Assembly (NCBI GenBank): GCA_030693065.1
Contig: JAUYBL010000038.1
Span: 186,001-250,000, forward strand
From: Methylococcaceae bacterium
GTDB taxonomy: Bacteria; Pseudomonadota; Gammaproteobacteria; Methylococcales; Methylomonadaceae
DNA: 64,000 nucleotides
Direction of reading: 5' to 3'
Numbering within the stretch: the first letter of the stretch is position 1; every line of letters begins with the position of its first letter. Under the pieces are notes generated by a model that was given only the letters and a program-made list of their open reading frames with translations, made no database searches and was not told the origin of the DNA. A program made the position numbers and the translations under genes. Of this stretch, positions 18,067 through 26,914 are shown in pieces.

Positions 18067-19343
18067 GCAGACTTACTAAGTTCTACGACGTTGTGCTTAT
18101 CAACTGATTCAATCGCATTTGTGCCGTGCTTTTTGCGATAACTTGCCAAAAACCGTGCGATGCGACCGATGGCATCGGTCAGATCATCGGCGTTGGGCAA
18201 AAATACCACGCGGAAATGATCGGGGGTTTTCCAGTTAAACCCGGTGCCTTGCACTACCAAAACTTTCTCGGCTTCCAACAATTCCAAAATAAATTGCTGG
18301 TCGTCTTTGATCGGGTAAATCTTCGGATCCAGGCGTGGAAATAAATACAAAGTTGCTTTGGGTTTTACGCAGGTTACACCGGGAATGGCGGTAAGCAACT
18401 CATAGGCAAGATCGCGCTGTTTGCGCAACCGCCCGCCAGGGGCGACCAATTCGTCGATACTTTGATGTCCGCCCAGGGCGGTTTGAATGGCGTACTGCCC
18501 CGGCACGTTTGAACACAAGCGCATCGAAGCCAAAATAGTCAGGCCGTTAATGTAATCCTGCGCGTGACTTTTTTCGCCGGAAAGCACCATCCAGCCAACG
18601 CGATAACCGCAGGCTCTATAGTTTTTCGACAAACCGTTCAAGGTGACGAACAACACGTCATCCGCCAGCGATGCCATCGCGGTATGCGATGCATCGTCGT
18701 AAAACATCTTGTCGTAAATCTCGTCGGCGAAAATGATCAACCCGTGTTCGCGTGCGATTTGAATGATCTCTTTAAGAATCTCGTCCGAATACAACGCGCC
18801 GGTCGGATTGTTCGGATTAATGACCACGATGGCGCGGGTGTGCGGGGTGATCTTGGCTTTCATATCAGCTAGATCGGGATTCCACTCATTGGCTTCATCG
18901 CACAGATAATGAATCGGCGTGCCGCCCGCCAAGGTTACCGCCGCCGTCCACAACGGATAATCGGGCGCAGGCACCAATACCTCATCGCCATTATTCAGTA
19001 AGCCTTGCATCGCCATCACAATCAGCTCGGAGGCACCGTTGCCGATGTAAATGTCATCCAGCCCGACGCCCCGAATTTGCTTGGACTGGCAGTAATGCAT
19101 GATGGCCTTACGCGGCGCAAACATGCCCTTGGAATCGGTATATCCGGAGGCGTTCGGCATATTCAGGATCACGTCTTGCTGTATTTCTTCGGGGGTATCA
19201 AAGCCGAACGGCGCAAGGTTGCCGATGTTCAATTTGATTATGCGTTGGCCTTCTTCTTCCATCTGCTTAGCGCGTTCCATCACCGGCCCGCGTATGTCGT
19301 AGCAGACGTTAGAAAGTTTGGTCGATTTCAGTATGGGTTTCAC
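18063..19343 (-). CDS. alaA: PLP-dependent alanine aminotransferase (AlaA-like)
   Basis: A 426-residue fold-type I aminotransferase most like AlaA/YfbQ, which transfers amino groups between glutamate and pyruvate. Motifs: KLNIGNLAPFGFDTPEE, INPNNPTGALYSDE, FADEIYDKMFY, and the PLP lysine in NGLSKNYRACGYRVGW (about 232-247). About 20 residues at the C-terminus (after SYRKKHG) extend beyond typical AlaA. It sits inside the hox gene series, same strand, but has no obvious link to hydrogenase; repeats flank it on both sides. Confidence 0.88.
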   Translation of the reverse strand: MKPILKSTKLSNVCYDIRGPVMERAKQMEEEGQRIIKLNIGNLAPFGFDTPEEIQQDVILNMPNASGYTDSKGMFAPRKAIMHYCQSKQIRGVGLDDIYIGNGASELIVMAMQGLLNNGDEVLVPAPDYPLWTAAVTLAGGTPIHYLCDEANEWNPDLADMKAKITPHTRAIVVINPNNPTGALYSDEILKEIIQIAREHGLIIFADEIYDKMFYDDASHTAMASLADDVLFVTLNGLSKNYRACGYRVGWMVLSGEKSHAQDYINGLTILASMRLCSNVPGQYAIQTALGGHQSIDELVAPGGRLRKQRDLAYELLTAIPGVTCVKPKATLYLFPRLDPKIYPIKDDQQFILELLEAEKVLVVQGTGFNWKTPDHFRVVFLPNADDLTDAIGRIARFLASYRKKHGTNAIESVDKHNVVELSKSA

Positions 19344-19424
19344 GATAGTTCACTCAAAATTTTCGGTAAAAAGTTTTTGTCGGTGGGGCATGCTTTTGGT
19401 GCTTACCCGGTTTTAATAAAAAAT

Positions 19425-19501
19425 GTAGGTTGGGCTGAATGCAATGAAGCCCAACAATCTTAGCCACTTTTTGTTGGGCTTCGTACCTCAGCCCAACCTA
19501 C
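19425..19501. repeat. double TAGGTTGGGC palindromic repeat
   Basis: Two hairpins in inverted orientation: GTAGGTTGGGCTGAATGCAA to AGCCCAACA, then TGTTGGGCTTCGTACCTCAG to CCCAACCTAC. The whole 77 bp is itself a near palindrome. It lies between the 102-codon ORF and the alaA-like gene. Confidence 0.85.
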
Positions 19502-19518
19502 GGGACTTGAGTAAAGGG

Positions 19519-19827
19519 TTAGATGACATTACCTCTCTCAATTTCAGCTTGGTCTTGATCAGGAATTTTGCACCATTCAACATTTTTGCCGAGTTGCAAT
19601 TCAATACTTGAGCCTGACTGGACAACGCCAACAATATGAAAGAACCACTTTGCACATGACCACTCTTTCATCGGTGTGGACTTAAACCCATGTCTATTTT
19701 CATCCCAATAAACTCCGGCAGCTTCACGATATATATGCTGGTACATTGATTTCCCTCCACTTTGGAGAATTAATATTAACTCACCTGTATCGAGTACTTC
19801 GACTCTACTTATTATTTCACTAACCAT
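19519..19827 (-). CDS. hypothetical protein, 102 residues
   Basis: Not recognised. A 102-residue soluble protein beginning MVSEIISRVEVLDTGELILI with aromatic-rich middle (EWSCAKWFFHIVGVVQSG) and a charged C-terminus. No signal peptide, membrane segment or metal motif is obvious, and no clear Shine-Dalgarno precedes ATG 19827. It lies between two TAGGTTGGG-type palindromes inside the hox gene series, so it may have arrived separately from the hydrogenase genes. Confidence 0.6.
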   Translation of the reverse strand: MVSEIISRVEVLDTGELILILQSGGKSMYQHIYREAAGVYWDENRHGFKSTPMKEWSCAKWFFHIVGVVQSGSSIELQLGKNVEWCKIPDQDQAEIERGNVI

Positions 19828-19844
19828 TTTGTATGACAGTTCTT

Positions 19845-19912
19845 GTAGGTTGGGTTAGCGTAACTCAACAATGATACTTCGATGTGTCGGGGTTACACTA
19901 ACCCGACACATC
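19845..19912. repeat. TAGGTTGGG-type palindromic repeat with 14-bp hairpin arms
   Basis: GTAGGTTGGGTTAGCGTAAC, CTCAACA, then the hairpin GATGTGTCGGGGTTAC and TAACCCGACACATC. The repeat ends inside the stop codon of hoxY. Confidence 0.8.
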
Positions 19913-20447
19913 AATCATAATGCACCAACTCATAAGACAAAGAAGGCTCCCTGCCTTCCAATAAATCAGTCAAAAACGCCCAGAACACATCCGCGGACGG
20001 CGGGCAGCCGGGCAGGAAGTAATCGATTTTCACGACTTCATGAATCGGGCGCACTTTGTCCAGCAATAGCGGCAGTTCCGGGTCACTGGGGATTTGCGGA
20101 TTCTCCACACCGATACCATCCAGATAGGCTTCTGACAAACATTCTTCCAACGGGATGAAGTTTCGCATGGCCGGTAAGCCGCCGTTAATGGCGCAGGCGC
20201 CGACGGCGACCAGTATTTTACAGTTCTTACGAAACTCGCGCAGCGTGTGGACGTTTTCGGAATTACAGACGCCTCCTTCGATTAAGCCGATGTCGCAGTT
20301 GGTACAGTGTTCGATATCGGTAATCGGCGAGCGGTCGAATTCGACGAGGTCGGCCAGCGCGACTAAGCGTTCATCCAGGTCAAGAAATGACATGTGACAG
20401 CCAAAGCAACCGGCCAGTGAGGTGGTGGCGATTCTAATTTTAGCCAT
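19911..20447 (-). CDS. hoxY: NAD-reducing hydrogenase small subunit
   Basis: A 178-residue small subunit carrying the FeS cluster nearest to the active site. Cysteines expected to bind a proximal [4Fe-4S] cluster are in SLAGCFGCHMSF, VGACAINGG and LPGCPPSAD. No Tat signal is present, as expected for a cytoplasmic enzyme. The start overlaps hoxU by 8 bp. Length equals that of other HoxY proteins and is much shorter than uptake-type small subunits. Confidence 0.95.
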   Translation of the reverse strand: MAKIRIATTSLAGCFGCHMSFLDLDERLVALADLVEFDRSPITDIEHCTNCDIGLIEGGVCNSENVHTLREFRKNCKILVAVGACAINGGLPAMRNFIPLEECLSEAYLDGIGVENPQIPSDPELPLLLDKVRPIHEVVKIDYFLPGCPPSADVFWAFLTDLLEGREPSLSYELVHYD

Positions 20448-21156
20448 GATCTTCTGCCTCTGATGCTAAAGAGACTTCGTCAATCTGCTTATGATCGTAA
20501 ATGCGTTCGCCAATCGGCACGGTGTAGCCGGTTCGTTTAATCAAAATAGCTCCGGTGGGACAAATATGGGCAGCCTGATCGCTTGCTTCAAGGTCGGTGT
20601 CTTTTAATTGGCCACTTTTAGAGTTGACGATTAAATGCTTGTTAATGCCGCGACCGCTAATCGCAAAGACATCTTTGCCGTCTTTTTGCTGGCTGGCACG
20701 AACGCAAAGCGTGCAAAAAATGCAGCGGTTGTGGTCAATCAGTACATCGTGATGCGAGGCGTCCATTTCCCGATGGGCATAAAAATGCGGAAAATGGTCG
20801 TCGAGCATATTCAAATAATAAGCGACAGCCTGCAATTGGCAGTTGCCGGTTTTTTCGCAGGATGGGCAAAAATGATTGCCTTCAACAAACAGCATCTGGG
20901 TGATCTTCTGCCGATCGTCATTCAGGTCTTTGGTGTTGTTGAGTACATCCTGACCTTCCGCTGCCGGAAAGGTGCAAGCCGAGCACACTCTGCCGTTGAC
21001 TCTGACCGTGCAAAGTTTGCAGCTGCCATGCGGCGTGTATTCCGGATGATGGCAGAGATGCGGAATATAAACGCCTGCCGCTGTCGCCGCATCCATTATG
21101 GTTTGCCCATCTTCAAAAGGGATGGCGTTGCCGTCGATAGTTATGGTTTTAGTCAT
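20440..21156 (-). CDS. hoxU: NAD-reducing hydrogenase diaphorase FeS subunit
   Basis: A 238-residue electron-transfer subunit related to the N-terminus of NuoG. It has a [2Fe-2S] ferredoxin-like site (CHHPEYTPHGSCKLC and a later VCSACTFPA), a His-Cys3 cluster region (HFCPSCEKTGNC), and a further [4Fe-4S]-type set (CIFCTLCVRA with HICPTGAI). It links HoxF to HoxY. A 143-bp gap containing a palindromic repeat separates it from hoxF; 8 bp overlap with hoxY. Confidence 0.95.
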   Translation of the reverse strand: MTKTITIDGNAIPFEDGQTIMDAATAAGVYIPHLCHHPEYTPHGSCKLCTVRVNGRVCSACTFPAAEGQDVLNNTKDLNDDRQKITQMLFVEGNHFCPSCEKTGNCQLQAVAYYLNMLDDHFPHFYAHREMDASHHDVLIDHNRCIFCTLCVRASQQKDGKDVFAISGRGINKHLIVNSKSGQLKDTDLEASDQAAHICPTGAILIKRTGYTVPIGERIYDHKQIDEVSLASEAEDHG

Positions 21157-21179
21157 GGAAACCTCTGAAATTCAAAAAT

Positions 21180-21290
21180 CTCCTTCTCCCTCTGCACCTT
21201 AAAGGGCATAAAGGAGAAGGTTGGGATGAGGGGATTAAGATCAATTTTTTATCCCCCTCACCCTAGCCCTCTCCCAGAGGGAGAGGGGAT
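21180..21290. repeat. palindromic repeat between hoxF and hoxU
   Basis: Contains GGAGAAGGTTGGGATGAGGG, the same core as the MITE-like element at 4856, and a second hairpin ATCCCCCTCACCCTAGCCCT to AGAGGGAGAGGGGAT. It fills nearly all of the hoxF-hoxU gap and could shape relative expression of the two genes. Confidence 0.8.
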
Positions 21291-21299
21291 CGACAATGA

Positions 21300-23078
21300 T
21301 CATTCTGCGTCCGTCTGCGCTAAATGCGCACCTGCATCATCGCGGTTGGCCATACGCCGCGCGGTTTCTAATGCAGCGTCCAAATCAAATCCAGGCTCGT
21401 AACTGATAAGCTTCAGCTGACTTTGATACAGTTCGGGGTAACGTTCCAAGGTGGTTAATACCGGATTCGCGGCCGTTTGCCCCAGACCGCAATGGCTATG
21501 GGTTTTTACTAATTGGCAGAGTTCTTCAAGCGCCACCACATCGCCCGCCGAGCCATGGCCGTCGACAATTTTATCGAGCTGTTGCCTTAATAAAGACGTC
21601 CCGACCCGGCATGGCGTACAAAAGCCGCAGCTTTCATGCGCGAAAAAATGGGTAAAGTTATGGGCAATATCGAGAATGTTGCGGCTGTTGTTGAAAACGA
21701 TAAACGAGCCGCCAGTGGCTAAGTCTTCAAACGCCAGTTTACGGTCAAACTCCTGATTGGAAATAAAGGTGCCGGAAGGGCCGCCAATTTGTAAACCCAG
21801 GACATCTTCAGCACCGCAATCCGTCAAGATTTTTTGCATCGTGGTTCCGAACGGATATTCGTAAATACCCGGCCTGGCGCAATCGCCGCAAATACTGAGG
21901 ATTTTACTGCCTTTAGATTTTGCGGTGCCGACACTAGCAAACCAGTCGCCGCCGTTAACCGCAATTGCCGCAGCGGCATAAAAGGTTTCAACATTATTAA
22001 CAACGGTCGGTTTACCTAGATAGCCTTGAGAGACTGGATAAGGCGGGCGGTTGCGCGGAATGCCTGCCTTGCCTTCCAATGATTCGATTAACGCGGATTC
22101 TTCTCCGCAAATATACGCGCCAGCGCCGAGGCGGATTTCAATATCAAAATCCAGCCGATCAAGAATGTTGTTACCAAGCAAGCCAAACTGACGACGTTCA
22201 TCCAAAACGCTTTGTAATTTATCGACCAGATGCAGGTATTCGCCGCGCAAATACAAAAAACCTTGCTTCGCACCGATGATAGCGGCACACAAGGTCATGC
22301 CTTCAAACACCTGATGCGCATAAGAATTTAACAGCACCCTGTCTTTGAAGGTACCGGGTTCGCCTTCATCGGCATTGCACACCACATAGCGTTCGTTTTC
22401 CGCTTCTTCCGAGCAAAATTGCCATTTCATTGCGGTTTTAAAACCGGCGCCACCGCGACCGCGTAATCCTGATTGATCGATTTCCTGCAGCGTTGCTTTT
22501 AAGCCTCTAGCCATTGCCTTTTTAAGGGCTTGGCCATGCACAATACCCTGACTCAGCAATAAGCCGGGTTTATGTATGTTATCGTCTACCTGAAAGAACT
22601 CGGCGGGCCAGTCAGCCAAGGGGATTTGCTGATTAATCAACTCGGCGATGGTATCTATTCGGGATCGGTCTAAATGAGTTAAGGCGTGACCGTTAACCAA
22701 TCCGGCCGGGCCTTGGTCGCACATGCCGGAGCATGAGGTGTTATCCAAACTGACTAAGCCGTCACTCCGAACACCGCCGACACCCACCTTGAGTTTGCTT
22801 ACGATATATTCCATCAGGTTTTTTTTGCCCAGCATGTGATCAGTAATAGAATCACTAATCAGTAATTCATATTGGCCACGCGGACTGTCAGTAAAAAAGC
22901 TGTAAAACTCGACAACGCTGATAATCTGGGTTCTGGGGATTTTCAACAACAGCGCCAATTGTTCAATGGCATCAGCCGGAATATGATGGTAGCGGGCCTG
23001 TATTTCTCTTAAAATTTCCAGCAAGTGCGTTACTTGATGTTGATTTTTTTCTGCGAGATTCTGAATAAACTGTTGCAT
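21300..23078 (-). CDS. hoxF: NAD-reducing hydrogenase diaphorase flavoprotein subunit
   Basis: The NAD(H)- and FMN-binding subunit, about 592 residues. An N-terminal NuoE-like domain (about 10-160, with SCSGMC as the only clear Cys pair) is fused to a NuoF-like domain, so no separate hoxE is needed. Motifs: GLRGRGGAGFKTAMKW (NADH site), GAGAYICGEESALIESLEGK (FMN site) and SCGFCTPCRVG with a later HSHCG ([4Fe-4S]). ATG 23078 is preferred; GTG 23096 is the other candidate. It is the promoter-proximal hox gene, divergent from hypF. Confidence 0.94.
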   Translation of the reverse strand: MQQFIQNLAEKNQHQVTHLLEILREIQARYHHIPADAIEQLALLLKIPRTQIISVVEFYSFFTDSPRGQYELLISDSITDHMLGKKNLMEYIVSKLKVGVGGVRSDGLVSLDNTSCSGMCDQGPAGLVNGHALTHLDRSRIDTIAELINQQIPLADWPAEFFQVDDNIHKPGLLLSQGIVHGQALKKAMARGLKATLQEIDQSGLRGRGGAGFKTAMKWQFCSEEAENERYVVCNADEGEPGTFKDRVLLNSYAHQVFEGMTLCAAIIGAKQGFLYLRGEYLHLVDKLQSVLDERRQFGLLGNNILDRLDFDIEIRLGAGAYICGEESALIESLEGKAGIPRNRPPYPVSQGYLGKPTVVNNVETFYAAAAIAVNGGDWFASVGTAKSKGSKILSICGDCARPGIYEYPFGTTMQKILTDCGAEDVLGLQIGGPSGTFISNQEFDRKLAFEDLATGGSFIVFNNSRNILDIAHNFTHFFAHESCGFCTPCRVGTSLLRQQLDKIVDGHGSAGDVVALEELCQLVKTHSHCGLGQTAANPVLTTLERYPELYQSQLKLISYEPGFDLDAALETARRMANRDDAGAHLAQTDAE

Positions 23079-23183
23079 GTTATCGCTCTGCCTCACTCTT
23101 TTTATAAGCTACTGAATGCTAGCTTTATAGCATCAATGTTTCAATAGAATAACTACTTATCTTATTCGACTATAGGCTTAAAA

Positions 23184-25574
23184 ATTAACAAAGAACATCT
23201 TTTAATTACACTTGAAGGGGTTATTCAAGGCATCGGAATGCGCCCTTTTATTGCTCGACTTGCCAGACAAACCGGGCAAAGCGGCTGGGTAGCAAATACG
23301 GCCAACGGACTGTCGATAGCCATTGAAGGCAATGCCGACATGCAACAGCAATTTCTTTACCGCCTGAACAATGACGCTCCGCGGTTGGCCATTATTGCCT
23401 CGCAAACAATCAGCCTACAGCCGCTTGCGCATTTTAGTGATTTTCAGATTAAAGATAGCGCTATCGATGGCAGCAAATCGGCGTTTGTATTGCCCGATTT
23501 AGCTATCTGCACAGATTGCGTCAGCGATATGTTCAAACCCCAAAGCCGGTTTTACCGTTATCCGTTTACCAGTTGCAGCCAGTGCGGCCCGCGCTACAGC
23601 ATCATGGTGAATCAGCCTTATGATCGTGAGCGAACCACGATGGCGGGATTCAAGTACTGTGCAGACTGCGAGCACGAGTATCAAGCTGTTGATAACCGCC
23701 GTTTTCACGCCCAAACCATCGCCTGCCCGAATTGTGGCCCTGCCCTGCAGCTACTGGATCATGAAGGCAATACGCTCGCTGAAAATGACCTGTTATTAGC
23801 GACAGGCGATTATTTACGTGCCGGAAAAATCCTGGCAGTAAAAGGCATCGGTGGCTTTCAATTGCTCGTAGATGCGACTAATCAAGACGCGATTGAACGT
23901 TTGAGAATAAGAAAACATCGGCCGCAAAAACCGTTTGCGTTGATGGTGGCGGATTTGGCTGCGGCGCAAGCACTTTGCTATATCAATGACAGTGAACAAC
24001 AAGCGCTAAGCTCTTATGCCGCGCCAATTGTATTGTTGAAAAGGCGTAACGGCACACCGATTGCTGATTCCGTGGCCCCGGAAAGTGACCTGCTTGGCGT
24101 AATGCTCGCCTGCTCGCCGTTACATCATTTACTGCTGCATGATGTCGGCGCGCCGCTAGTCGCGACCAGTGGTAACCGCCACAACGAACCAATCTGCATT
24201 GATAATGACCAAGCCTTAGAACAGCTTGCAGGGATTGCCGATTATTTTTTGATGCACAACCGCCCTATTCTGCGGCCTTTGGATGATTCAATCGTTCGAC
24301 TGATTGGCGACAACATCACCGTATTGCGCAGAGCCCGAGGCTATGTGCCAACGCCTATCACATTAAAATCAGCATTGCCGGATATGCTGGCAGTCGGCGG
24401 GCAATTGAAAAATACCGTTGCCGTCAGTCATGGCAATCAAATCCTGTTAAGCCAGCATCTTGGCGATCTTGATAGCGCGGCAACAAAATGCCAGTTCGAT
24501 GCAACGATCACCGATCTGCAAGAATTTTATCAAATCAAGCCGGTCAAAATAATGCGCGACCTGCACAGCGATTATGCCAGCAGCCAAAGTGCAGAACGGT
24601 TAGCCCATTCTGCTAATCCGCCGCTAAACACAGCCACCGTTCAACATCATTACGCGCATATTTTGTCATGCATGGCGGAACACAACCTTGAGCCGCCGTT
24701 GCTTGGCATTGCCTGGGATGGCTCCGGCCTTGGCAGCGACAACACGTTGTGGGGAGGCGAGTTTTTGCGTCTGCACGCTAAAGGTTTTCAGCGTTACGCG
24801 CATTTTCGGCCGTTTGCATTGCCGGGAGGATATAAAGCGATTCAGGAACCCAGACGTGCAGCGTTGGGAATGTTGTACGAAATACTTGCAGATCGCGCAT
24901 TTGACCGCAACGGTCTTGGTTTTTCAGAGCCGGAATTGCAGCTGTTACGATCAGCATTGAGTAAACACATCAACTGCCCAACAACCACCAGTGTCGGCCG
25001 CTTGTTTGATGCAGTCGCCAGCCTGCTCGGGCTTTGCCAAATTAATCACTATGAAGGCCAAGCGGCTATGGCACTGGAAAATTGCGCGACCCAAGCCAGC
25101 CAATCAAATGCATTTTACGATTTTCAAATAAGCGAAGCAGAGCCACTGATTATCGATTGGCAACCAATGTTGGAACAGTTGTTAGACGATATTATTAACC
25201 CTGCTTTAGTTATCACCGATAATCCGTTCGGGTTAAGCACCTCGGCTTTGTTCAGGACAGGCTTTTCGAAGCCTCATAAAACTAGCCCTTCGACAAGCTC
25301 AGGGCGAACGGTATTTAATGACCGGATTAATCAGGCTTTAATTGCTGACAAATTTCATAACACCCTCACAGAAATCATCCTCGCGGTTGCGGTGCGCGCC
25401 GGTGAACAAACCATCGTCTTAAGTGGCGGTTGTTTTCAAAATGCGCTTTTGGTTGAGAAAATACTCAGTAGATTAAAAACGGCTGGCTTTACTGTGTACT
25501 GCCATGAAAAGATACCCCCCAATGATGGCGGCCTGGCACTCGGGCAGCTTTACGCAACAAAATACACGGGATAA
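23184..25574 (+). CDS. hypF: carbamoyltransferase HypF, unusual start and REP insertion
   Basis: HypF makes the carbamoyl groups that become the CN ligands of the [NiFe] site. Domains: acylphosphatase-like N-terminus, zinc fingers (CTDCVSDM, CSQCGPRYS, CADCEHEY, CPNCGPAL), YrdC-like domain, and Kae1-like domain (HHYAHILSCMAEH, AWDGSGLGSD). The conserved acylphosphatase loop (LEGVIQGIGMRPF) lies upstream of the first ATG (23238), in an open frame beginning at 23148 with no ATG, GTG or TTG. ATT 23184, 7 nt after AGG, is the best candidate start. Codons around 25222-25312 derive from a REP repeat. If ATG 23238 is used, the catalytic loop is lost. Confidence 0.88.
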   Translation: MNKEHLLITLEGVIQGIGMRPFIARLARQTGQSGWVANTANGLSIAIEGNADMQQQFLYRLNNDAPRLAIIASQTISLQPLAHFSDFQIKDSAIDGSKSAFVLPDLAICTDCVSDMFKPQSRFYRYPFTSCSQCGPRYSIMVNQPYDRERTTMAGFKYCADCEHEYQAVDNRRFHAQTIACPNCGPALQLLDHEGNTLAENDLLLATGDYLRAGKILAVKGIGGFQLLVDATNQDAIERLRIRKHRPQKPFALMVADLAAAQALCYINDSEQQALSSYAAPIVLLKRRNGTPIADSVAPESDLLGVMLACSPLHHLLLHDVGAPLVATSGNRHNEPICIDNDQALEQLAGIADYFLMHNRPILRPLDDSIVRLIGDNITVLRRARGYVPTPITLKSALPDMLAVGGQLKNTVAVSHGNQILLSQHLGDLDSAATKCQFDATITDLQEFYQIKPVKIMRDLHSDYASSQSAERLAHSANPPLNTATVQHHYAHILSCMAEHNLEPPLLGIAWDGSGLGSDNTLWGGEFLRLHAKGFQRYAHFRPFALPGGYKAIQEPRRAALGMLYEILADRAFDRNGLGFSEPELQLLRSALSKHINCPTTTSVGRLFDAVASLLGLCQINHYEGQAAMALENCATQASQSNAFYDFQISEAEPLIIDWQPMLEQLLDDIINPALVITDNPFGLSTSALFRTGFSKPHKTSPSTSSGRTVFNDRINQALIADKFHNTLTEIILAVAVRAGEQTIVLSGGCFQNALLVEKILSRLKTAGFTVYCHEKIPPNDGGLALGQLYATKYTG
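25222..25312. repeat. REP-type palindrome pair inside hypF
   Basis: CCGTTCGGG at the left, GGCTTTTCGAAGCC in the middle and CCCTTCGACAAGCTCAGGG then CGAACGG at the right match the REP family at 15907-15957 and 48429-48561. It is in frame within hypF and encodes about 30 residues including the repeat-derived SPSTSSGRT, not expected in HypF. Confidence 0.85.
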
Positions 25575-25577
25575 CTT

Positions 25578-25823
25578 ATGTGCTTAGCCGTTCCTGGACG
25601 CATTATCTGCCTTTCAAATGACATCGATCCTTTAGCGCGTAAAGGCCAAATCGATTTTTCAGGTATCACCAAAGAAATCAGTCTGGCCTATGTGCCGGAA
25701 GCGGGCATCAACGATTATGTGATTGTGCATGCCGGTTTTGCGATTTCGGTGTTGGATGAAGAAGAAGCGCATGCCAGTCTGCAGGCTTTTCAGGCGCTGG
25801 ACGAATTTAGGAATGATGAGTGA
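25578..25823 (+). CDS. hypC: hydrogenase maturation chaperone HypC
   Basis: An 81-residue chaperone that carries the Fe(CN)2CO unit with HypD. The N-terminal MCLAVPG with the essential Cys2 is intact, followed by a compact OB-like fold ([18 protein letters not shown]). It starts 3 bp after hypF and overlaps hypD by 4 bp (GTGA), so the hypF-C-D-E genes form one tightly coupled operon. Confidence 0.95.
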   Translation: MCLAVPGRIICLSNDIDPLARKGQIDFSGITKEISLAYVPEAGINDYVIVHAGFAISVLDEEEAHASLQAFQALDEFRNDE

Positions 25824-26914
25824 AATACCTGGCTGAGTACCGCGACCCTGCAACCGCCAAAAAACTGGTGGCGGCGATTGCATCAATCACTACCAAGCCG
25901 TGGAATATTATGGAAGTGTGTGGCGGGCAAACCCATAGCATCATCAAATACGGTATCGATCAGTTATTACCGGAGGCCATCAACTTGATCCACGGCCCCG
26001 GTTGTCCGGTATGCGTGACGCCGCTGGAATATATCGACAAAGCCCTGGCAATTGCCCAACTGCCGGAGGTTATCTTCTGCTCGTTTGGCGATATGTTGCG
26101 GGTGCCGGGCTCGCATCACGACTTACTAGGTTTAAAGGCGCAAGGCGCGGATATTCGCATTGTTTATTCGCCAATGGAATCATTGGCAATTGCCCAGCAA
26201 CATCCGGATAAACAAGTGGTGTTTTTTGGCGTAGGTTTTGAAACCACAGCGCCAGCGACGGCATTGCTGGCCTATCAAGCCAAGCAATTAGCTTTAAAAA
26301 ACTTCTCGCTGCTGGTCTGTCATGTGCGCGTGCCGCCGGTGATGGAAGCGTTGCTGAACGCGCCCAATAACCAAGTGCAAGGATTCTTGGGTGCGGGTCA
26401 TGTCTGTTCGATTATGGGTTATCACGAATATCTGCCGCTTTCTGCGCACTTTAAGATGCCCATCGTCATCACCGGTTTTGAGCCGGTCGATATTTTGCAG
26501 GGAATTTATCTGTGCATTAAGCAGCTGGAAGAAGGCCGATTTGAAGTTGAAAACGAATACCGCCGCGTGGTGAAAGAGCTAGGCAATCTGCCCGCTCAAC
26601 AGCTGATGCAGAGCGTATTTAATATCGTCGACAGATCCTGGCGCGGGCTAGGTAATATTGCCGCCAGCGGTTTAGCCTTAACCGCTGAATACAACGACTG
26701 GAATGCCGAACAGCGATTTTCCGTCGCTAATATTACTACTCAGGAACCTGCCGAATGTCGCAGCGGTGAAGTGCTGCAAGGCTTAATCAAACCCGCGCAA
26801 TGCCCTGAATTCGGCACCCGCTGCACGCCCGAGCATCCACTTGGCGCTACCATGGTGTCTTCCGAAGGCGCCTGCGCCGCTTATTTTCGTTACCGTCGTT
26901 TTCAAAATGTCTGA
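25820..26914 (+). CDS. hypD: hydrogenase maturation protein HypD
   Basis: A 364-residue FeS protein that assembles the Fe(CN)2CO ligand set with HypC and HypE. Motifs: [14 protein letters not shown] (about 33-46), [11 protein letters not shown] (about 60-70), [10 protein letters not shown], and a C-terminal cysteine-containing cluster region ([32 protein letters not shown]). The start is GTG 25820, overlapping the hypC stop. Confidence 0.95.
   Translation: MKYLAEYRDPATAKKLVAAIASITTKPWNIMEVCGGQTHSIIKYGIDQLLPEAINLIHGPGCPVCVTPLEYIDKALAIAQLPEVIFCSFGDMLRVPGSHHDLLGLKAQGADIRIVYSPMESLAIAQQHPDKQVVFFGVGFETTAPATALLAYQAKQLALKNFSLLVCHVRVPPVMEALLNAPNNQVQGFLGAGHVCSIMGYHEYLPLSAHFKMPIVITGFEPVDILQGIYLCIKQLEEGRFEVENEYRRVVKELGNLPAQQLMQSVFNIVDRSWRGLGNIAASGLALTAEYNDWNAEQRFSVANITTQEPAECRSGEVLQGLIKPAQCPEFGTRCTPEHPLGATMVSSEGACAAYFRYRRFQNV

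Noticed and set aside
19425-19912. Integron attC sites around the 102-codon ORF (GTTGGGC and GCCCAAC resemble GTTRRRY/RYYYAAC)
   Set aside because: The paired motifs are too close, the 77-bp unit is two inverted TAGGTTGGG hairpins rather than one attC fold, and no integrase is present.
20635-21168. 177-codon plus-strand frame opposite hoxU
   Set aside because: Shadow of hoxU, whose cluster cysteines and length are intact.
23000-23240. A sharp sigma-70 promoter for hoxF (TTGAAA, 17 bp, TAGCAT on the minus strand)
   Set aside because: The -10 match is weak and alternative boxes are equally good, so no promoter is annotated in the hoxF-hypF divergent region.
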